Below, piece after piece: positions 18,187 to 23,724 of a stretch of 23,724 nucleotides of DNA. Position 1 is the stretch's first letter. Each line of letters opens with the position of its first letter. Where the stretch lies: contig JABYQS010000420.1 of NCBI GenBank assembly GCA_022592435.1, positions 1 through 23,724 on the forward strand, written 5' to 3'. The stretch comes from Cerioporus squamosus (lineage: Eukaryota > Basidiomycota > Agaricomycetes > Polyporales > Polyporaceae). Position numbers and translations under genes: made by a program. The notes beneath the pieces were generated by a model. That model was given only the letters and a program-made list of their open reading frames with translations. It made no database searches and had not been told where the DNA came from.

Positions 18187-19955
18187 TCACGCCTTCTTGA
18201 TCTTCACGAACACGCTCCGAGTCCATCCGTCCCGCTGCACGAACGTCTCCTTGTGCAGCTTGTACCCCCCAAGCCACGGGAGGAGCCTCGCCCATACTAA
18301 CCAGTAGACGCCACCCGCGAGAATGATGCCCGTGCCCACGACGCAGTGGAGGTAGTACGGGAGGTCCTCGTAGATGTTCTGGTCCGGGGTGTCTGGTGGG
18401 ATGTACGGTGCGATGGCGAGGTAGATGTTGCTCAGGAGGAAGAAGACGGTGACGGGGAGCGTCGCCCTGAGTGGCGGGTGCCAGTTGTACTTGTCGCGGT
18501 TGAGGTAGAGGTGGACGAGGCCGCCGGCGACGAAGATGTTGACGATGGCGAGCGGGTAAGAGATCACGTTGAGGACTGCCACGGGGGTTAGCAATATTCG
18601 CTGGAGCAGACAACGAAGCAGAGCACTCACTGAAGTTGTACGCGTCTCCGGGAGGAGGTGCGAGCATGATGATGACCGACACGAGCCAGTGCTCGAAGAG
18701 ACCGGCTAGCGGTGCGTTGAACGGCTTGTTGCTCGCAAAGAACGCAGAGAAGGGCAGATACCCTCGCGCCCGAGCTCCTGTACGATACGGCCCTGCGAGA
18801 AGATCACGGAGAGGACGTTTCCGAACGCAGAGAGCGCAACGAAGACGCTGAGAGCACGCTCCGCCTGGGGGCCGAAGACGTTACGGAAGAACGACGCGGC
18901 CAAGATACGTCCACTGGACGCGATCTCCTCGCGGGACACGGCGGCGAAGTACGCGATGTTGACGAGCATGTACAGGATGCCGACGCCCAGGATGCCGAGC
19001 GGCGCGGCGTACTTGAGCGTCCGGACGGGGTTCTTCATCTCGGACATGGCGTAGTTCGCATTGCTATACCCAATGTAGCTCCAGATGACGTTGTAGAGCG
19101 CCGTCACGACACCGTAGGACGAGCCGGTGGTCCCCTCGAACGCGTTGGTGAAGTTGTGCGGCTTCTCGACCTTCAGGTGGCCCCCGAGCGCCGCAAAGCC
19201 GGCGAAGATGATGACGAGCAGGATGGCGAGCTTGATGACGCCTAGGAAGTTCTGGAGACGCAGGCCCCACTTCAGAGCGCAACCGTGGATGAGGAACGCA
19301 ACGGTGATGCACGCGAGACCGATGCCACGCTGGTTCCACCGGTCGACCTCAACGTTGGCGGCGTGGAGGATATACTCGCCGAAGACCACGGAGTTGGATC
19401 CCGCCCAGCCCAGCAGGATGACGTACCCGGTCTGCGTGCGAAGTCAGCTTCATGCAGCAATTAGCGAGAGAGGAGGACTCACGTAGAAACCGGTTACGAG
19501 ATACTTCGGCTTGGTGTAGACGAACTCGAGGTAGTTCTTCTCGCCACCATTTCTTGGCAAGCCGCTGCCAAACTCGAGGTAGACAGCCATCCCGGCCGCC
19601 GCGATCAACATCCCGGCGACCCAGATGAACAGCGCCAAGCCCACGCTGCCGCTCAGCGCGAGGATGCTGCTAGGTGTGGAGAAGACACCAGTGCCGACCA
19701 TCCGATTGAAGATCCTGCAAAAAAAACCCGTGTCAAACAGGAATGGATGCGCAGACGTCGCAGTGCGACGTACAAGAAAACGGCACTGATCACGCCTATC
19801 TGTCTTCTTTCATCGCTGGTTTGGTAGAAGTCAACGGTATCCTCCTCGCTCGCATGCGAGCCTGAGGAGGCATAACCGGGAGCCTCGGCCTTGGCATAGT
19901 CTGGGGCGAGCGCCTCGCTGGGCTGAATCTCGCCCTTAACCTTCTCAGCAGACAT
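18187..19955 (-). pseudogene. Mup1-like (LAT/APC) amino acid permease gene with one frameshift
   Basis: Exons are 19955-19774, 19714-19483, 19431-18631 and 18575-18187, with introns of 59, 51 and 55 nt having GT-AG ends. Residues 1-50 are a hydrophilic Ser/Glu-rich N-tail. TM1 follows with the substrate-site loop MVGTGVFSTPSSI, the G-x-G hallmark of APC transporters. Then come LALFIWVAGMLIAAAGMAVY, TGYVILLGWAGSNSVV, FLGVIKLAILLVIIFAGFAA, YNVIWSYIGYSNANYAMSEM (TM6) and ILGVGILYMLVNIAYFAAV. The closest recognised group is fungal high-affinity methionine permease (Mup1) and relatives in the plasma membrane. At about 18757 the frame RIVQELGREGI breaks: one base is missing before the codons for PFSAFFASNKPFNAPLAGL. 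With it, the coding length would be 1605 nt, 534 residues, normal for the family. As it stands the protein ends early after about 370 residues. An assembly indel is as likely as true loss. Confidence 0.9.
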
Positions 19956-20868
19956 CGCGGGATGAACGAAGGTGGACGACGTTCGCTCTGAGTCTGAGAG
20001 ACCGAGAGAGAGTTGGACCGGAGGGAAAGGCGGCGGGGACGATGTCACAGAAAATCTGAAGTGGAACCTCGCGGCAGATACATATACCTCCCCCGCTCCC
20101 CGACAGTGCGCTCAAAAGCTCTCTCCATGGCCGGATCACATTGTGCAATTCGCGTCTAAAAGGCGTCATCGCGGGTAATCCGCTCGAGTGGCTGCGCTGC
20201 CCCGCTTGGCAACATTCGAGCTCGTGGAAACGACGGGATGCGTCCGCACTGCAATATGTCGCCTTCAGCTTGCGGCACTTTGCAGAAATTTTCGTCGCGC
20301 GTACCTCTGCGTACCTTTGGCGGCCCCGATGAAAGATCGAGATCGGGAGACATGTTTGGCTCGACCACGAGCCGAGGTGGAAAATCGATGTGACCGTCGG
20401 AATGCTCGACCACGTCGGGGCAGCCCCTCCGCCGACCGAGAACTGTCTCGAAAACCAGGCTCTTCAACGACCTCCTAATGACTACACTAAGTTTAGCTAG
20501 GTATGCCATGAGCCTCCCAGCCCGACATGTGGTTAAGGGCCTTACCAGGGCTTAGGCCAGAACCTACGAGCACATCCACTCGGTGGCGGAGAACGTTTTC
20601 CGCCCCCCGATGGCGGCATGGTGGCGGTCGATCGGCGGCTGTCAGACTCAATGGGGACCGTGGTTGAGAATTTACCCGACCCTTCATCGAAAATCGAGGA
20701 TCCTTACTCCAGATTTCCCACGGCTAGATCGAGTCAATAACATACTTACAATCCATTCAGAAAGAACATTGTACTGTACTTACCACCACTACTGTGTCGC
20801 GCTCACTAGAGCAGCTCAGTTGGAGATTGGACGTGAGACGCCAACGCTCCAGGTCCGGCCTCGTAATA
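19956..20868. promoter_or_regulatory. Upstream region of the permease gene
   Basis: About 0.9 kb between the permease start and the retrotransposon tail. On the minus strand TATATGTATC (20086-20077) lies about 125 bp upstream of the ATG and is a possible TATA element. The remainder shows short frames only and no recognisable gene. Confidence 0.35.
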
Positions 20869-20890
20869 TTTTTTTTTTTTTTTTTTTTTT
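20869..20890 (-). repeat. Poly(A) tail of the LINE (22 T on plus strand)
   Basis: An uninterrupted run of 22 T marks the 3' terminus of the minus-strand retrotransposon. An unbroken tail suggests the insertion is not very old, although the coding region is already damaged. The flank immediately left of it (GGCCTCGTAATA) would be one half of any target-site duplication. Confidence 0.85.
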
Positions 20891-20974
20891 GGCGAGCACA
20901 TATGCCTTGAGCTATCATCGTCCGGAGGCACATCAGACTGCTCAGACGACGAGTGTCAGTCAGGCGTGCTGGGT

Positions 20975-21196
20975 CGACCGGCGAGCCGGTCGGAATATCA
21001 TACGTAGCATTGTGAGGGAGCGGGACAGGGACCTTGGTCCCTTGCCGCGAGGAAATGCTTTTATGCACTAAGTGTGGGACTCGAAGCGGGGACGTGTCAT
21101 CCACGGGCAGCCCGAAGGTGCCCGTGTCAACGCCCCCGCTTAATACCCACTAAAACCCGTTGTCCGTTACCAGTTGCGCGGGAGGTCCTCCCGCGC
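20975..21196 (-). repeat. Three GC-rich hairpins in the LINE 3' UTR
   Basis: Perfect inverted repeats occur at 20975-20982/20985-20992 (CGACCGGC, 2-nt loop), 21102-21109/21119-21126 (CACGGGCA, 9-nt loop) and 21176-21185/21187-21196 (GCGCGGGAGG, 1-nt centre). In several LINEs a 3' hairpin is recognised by the element's own RT; that role here is inference. Confidence 0.65.
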
Positions 21197-21237
21197 GTGT
21201 AGTATAGGCTCCCATATACTCGCGATAGCGCCAACCT

Positions 21238-21968
21238 TCAGCGCTCTCTTTCCCGGTACTTCGCACACGACCTTCGGTCTAGGTCAAGCCTCCGGTCGAT
21301 GGTCGCATACCATCTTCTGGTCACCTCTGGTAGGGATGCTTCTACATGTTCGTTTTGGATGACCCGCTCACACCTCAGTTTCCAGATGAAGTAGAGGGAC
21401 TCGGATACTAGGATTGTCCACAGGGCCTCCGCTGCGGTCGCCCGGCTGCCGTTGTCTCGCGTGAAGGTCACGCACGCTGCTCCTAGAGCCGTGCCCCAGG
21501 TGGGCACATGCCAGGTGAGTCCGGTCAGCACCCACGTCTCTTGCAGCAGACTCCAGACTGCTTCTCGTCCCACAGCCACGCAGTCAAATAGGATGTGCTC
21601 CATTGTTTCGATTACCCCGCATTGCTGACAAGGTGCGCGTGCTTTCATTTCATCTGACATCTTTTCTCGCAGCCACTTATAGCCGACCATATAGCCTTCA
21701 TGTATTGTCATCCACATGAATTGCCGACATTCCCGCGATACGTGTTTTGTCCGCAGTGACAGCCAGATGTGGCTTTCAGTCAGAGGTGTATTGAACTCGG
21801 ATTTCATGCTCTCCAGGATCCTGCTGATGTTCCCTAGTGTGCGCGGCCGCGGTTCTAGTGTCAGCTGCTTCAGTCTGCGTATCTCTTTGTACGCAAGTTC
21901 CTGGGATAGCCAGGTGAGTTTGCACCCAGTGACTCTCAAGTTCGCTGGCACTGACAGGTCGATCGCAT
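21238..21968 (-). pseudogene. LINE C-terminal region with zinc-binding (zf-RVT-like) motif
   Basis: An open frame of about 240 codons follows the RNase H domain after one frame change near 21965 (DAIDLSVPANLRVTGCKLTW). It includes ELAYKEIRRLKQLTLEPRP, then HIWLSLRTKHVSRECRQFMW and the zinc motif CQQCGVIETMEHILFDC, typical of the region after RNase H in Tad/I-type LINEs. The C-terminus is Arg-rich (RRLDLDRRSCAKYRERER). The zinc motif is thought to help bind the template RNA or target DNA. Confidence 0.85.
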
Positions 21969-22500
21969 CATGGACTCAAGCCGCGCTCCTTGTCCAGCTA
22001 GTTCGTCCGCCATCTCGTTCCCATGGTGGCCGTTGTGGCCCTTCACCCATCTCAGGTATGTGCCAGACCGTCTTCCTCGCATGGCGCCGATGATAGCCTG
22101 TGTAAGGGAGGCGTTCTTCTGCATGATAAAGCCGCGGTTCTCATGTTTCTTCCTCCAGATCGTAACAGAATGCATCACGGTCTTTGAGTCGGTCTCCTCG
22201 ATCAGGTGAGTGGTCGCATCCGCACTCTTGGTTGCCACTAGTGTGGCCACTGCCTCCCCGGTCTGATTAGTTTGTTCTATGTACAGGGGTAGTCGTATTG
22301 CCTTTGTTAGGCTTGCATCTGTCGCGCAGAAGATTCCGGCTCCAGCCTGTGCATCTGCCCGTCCATTGTTCAGACAGGACCCGTCTGTTGCGAGGACGCA
22401 AACATTGCTCGGGTGTCGGCAATTCTCATGTCCGGCAGGCTGTTGCAGACATCTCCATGGGTAAACACCCTCATCGCATCGCCGGGGAGCCCTTCTACGG
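21936..22500 (-). pseudogene. LINE RNase H domain, catalytic residues kept
   Basis: The frame is open from about 22500 (GVYPWRCLQQPAGHENCR) through the whole RNase H fold. The four acidic residues are visible: D in ATDGSC (codon 22385-22383), E in TGEAVATLVATKS, D in EETDSKTVMHSV and D in GNEMADELAGQ. The motif LRWVKGHNGHHGNEMADELA is the classic C-terminal RNase H signature. The domain would degrade the RNA strand of the RNA-DNA hybrid during retrotransposition. It looks intact, but the polyprotein it belongs to is broken upstream and downstream. Confidence 0.88.
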
Positions 22501-22879
22501 TTACACGCGGTCGAAGGGGATCAGTCCCTCCCCAGGTCAGCGGCGATGTCTTCTAGTTGGCTGTGTTGCTGATCCTCATAGTCAGCAGGGTGGAGCCCCC
22601 GTGGGTCCCACTTCTGCGGTAGCGCATCCAGCCATTCCAGCGCCCTTGCTGCGCAGGCATGTGGTTGCTGGCAGCCAGTGCCTATCCGGGCGAATTCACA
22701 TCCGGCGCACTGACACGACGCTGGTGCAGTCCTGGGGCATGGAAGTTCAGAACAAACGCTTCGAAGTCGCCTACAGTTCGGAGGCCATGGGTTTCTATCA
22801 GACAAGTGACGACCTGTGATGCCCGGGCCAGTCGCTTTGCTGTTGCAAGGTCCACCTGGCGGTGGACCACATGGGTAAG

Positions 22880-23724
22880 TCACGTATGATTGAACGTGAG
22901 AGGGCTAGGCCTTCCATTCTCATGCCGTATTTGACACTGGTTTCAGCATGCCTGCAGGTACTTTGGCAGCGCAGAGACCTTCGGCCACCAGTGTTGGAAA
23001 AGCGGGTTCACCCGTAGTGCAGGCACTTTGATTGTGCAGTCGACGGTTACGGTCTTTGCTATGAGGTCGTCTGCGACACGGGCCCACAGCGGACGCTGTT
23101 TGCCGTAGTGATGTATGATCTCGCCCATGAGAGGTCAATCGCCTCATTGCGGGATTCGATGTCAAGGATGCCCAGGCCGCCCCGTTCGAAGTCAGCCTGT
23201 ACGTGGTCCATGCTGATTGGTGGTATCACTTTGTCGTTCCATAGGTACTTCCGCAGGGTCCGTTCCAATCTGCGCTGGACTTGTGCCGGCATGGCCTGGA
23301 CACAGTCAGGAACTGGGTCATCCCGCCGCATACATTTGTACTACGTGCCTGCGGCCCTCGAGGGACACTAACCCTCGCTTCCATCGCTCAAGGACGTCCT
23401 CAAGTTTCGCGAGGGTCGGGCTCCAGACGTCGCACTGTTGCAATTTTGTTTCCAAACAAATGCTCCCAGGATGCGGACCGGTTCTCCATCACCTGCCATG
23501 TGTTGCATTCTCAGGGTAGCTCTTCCAGTGCCTGTGTCACGATAAGTTGTCACCATTTCATTTCGGTGTTGTGTGTGTCCCAATTGGGATGATCTCGGTC
23601 TCTTACTTATATGAAGCGCGCTTTGCGGGCTGAACACATGTTAAGGATTTCCTGTAGCACCGTGAACTCGTCATCTGCCCCAGATAGACAGTAGTATCGT
23701 CTGCAAACAGTGTTGCTTTGAGAG
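22880..23724 (-). pseudogene. LINE reverse transcriptase, C-terminal part, degenerate
   Basis: The RT catalytic box reads ATLFADDTTVYLG, with FADD encoded at 23707-23696. After a frame change come DEFTVLQEILNMCSARKARF and then EIIPIGTHTT. Further on are PVRILGAFV, WSPTLAKLEDVLERWKRG and EGRRHVVQMY, then PAQVQRRLERTLRKYLWND with ADFERGGLGILDIESRNEAI, and LFQHWWPKVSALPKYLQ. This order is standard for the palm-to-thumb region of Tad-type RTs. Stops (after ARF near 23597, near 23575 and 23330) and several frame changes make it non-functional. Confidence 0.87.

Larger units (their letters stand above)
20869..23724 (-). mobile_element. Tad1-like non-LTR retrotransposon, 3' portion, degenerate
   Basis: The element reads on the minus strand from beyond the right edge to a poly(A) tail seen as 22 Ts at 20869-20890. 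In minus-strand order it has the reverse transcriptase catalytic box, the RT thumb and C-terminal region, an RNase H domain, a Cys-rich zinc-binding motif and a 3' UTR. RNase H downstream of RT and the zinc motif after it fit the Tad1 clade of fungal LINEs. Multiple frameshifts and stops in the RT region show it is no longer autonomous. The endonuclease, ORF1 and 5' target-site duplication are outside the window. Confidence 0.9.

Noticed and set aside
20583..21071. Plus-strand frame through the poly-T run
   Set aside because: It includes a string of Phe codons made by the LINE poly(A) tail and is therefore an artefact.

Overview
The window looks like nuclear DNA of a filamentous basidiomycete, most likely an Agaricomycete (a polypore-type fungus would fit, but that is inference). 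Genes are split by many 44-97 nt GT-AG introns, coding DNA is GC-rich, and the gene set includes a fungal-specific FunK1 kinase, F-box and BTB proteins of the Agaricomycete type, and a Tad1-like LINE. I saw no bacterial operons, CRISPR arrays or tRNA genes.

Left third (1-5.7 kb) is a gene graveyard. A minus-strand NAD(P)-binding-fold gene (1-393) is broken by frameshifts and a stop. A decayed partial copy of the F-box locus (1468-2417) is fused head-on to a minus-strand FunK1 remnant (about 2418-3125). Then come gene-poor DNA, two short coding-like relics (4394-4729 plus, 5184-5355 minus) and a clean TATA/ATG pair (4794/4850) followed by degenerate repeats encoding Gly-Pro-Tyr-x-Glu-Glu.

Middle (5.7-13.4 kb): an apparently functional FunK1 kinase (5784-8367, 4 exons), a convergent minus-strand gene with several Cys-x4-Cys/Cys-x2-Cys motifs (8836-10666), and divergent from it the intact F-box gene (11103-12959, 4 exons) that was the source or sister of the left-hand pseudogene. 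A U6 snRNA gene lies on the minus strand at 13271-13388.

Right part (13.9-20 kb): a 12-exon YTP1-like multi-span membrane protein gene with a 7-nt and a 17-nt exon (13888-15870), a convergent BTB/POZ gene (16324-17341) and a Mup1-like amino acid permease (18187-19955). The last two each carry a single-base frameshift in otherwise well-preserved reading frames.

Right end (20869-23724): the 3' part of a dead Tad1-like non-LTR retrotransposon on the minus strand, with the reverse transcriptase FADD box, RNase H, a zinc-binding Cys motif, a hairpin-rich 3' UTR and a poly(A) tail; its 5' half is outside the window.

The genes do not form an obvious shared pathway or cluster. I found no convincing new multi-gene system. 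The most interesting items are the microexon gene, the cysteine-motif gene, the kinase with a collapsed N-terminal repeat exon, the F-box segmental copy, and the paired frameshifts.
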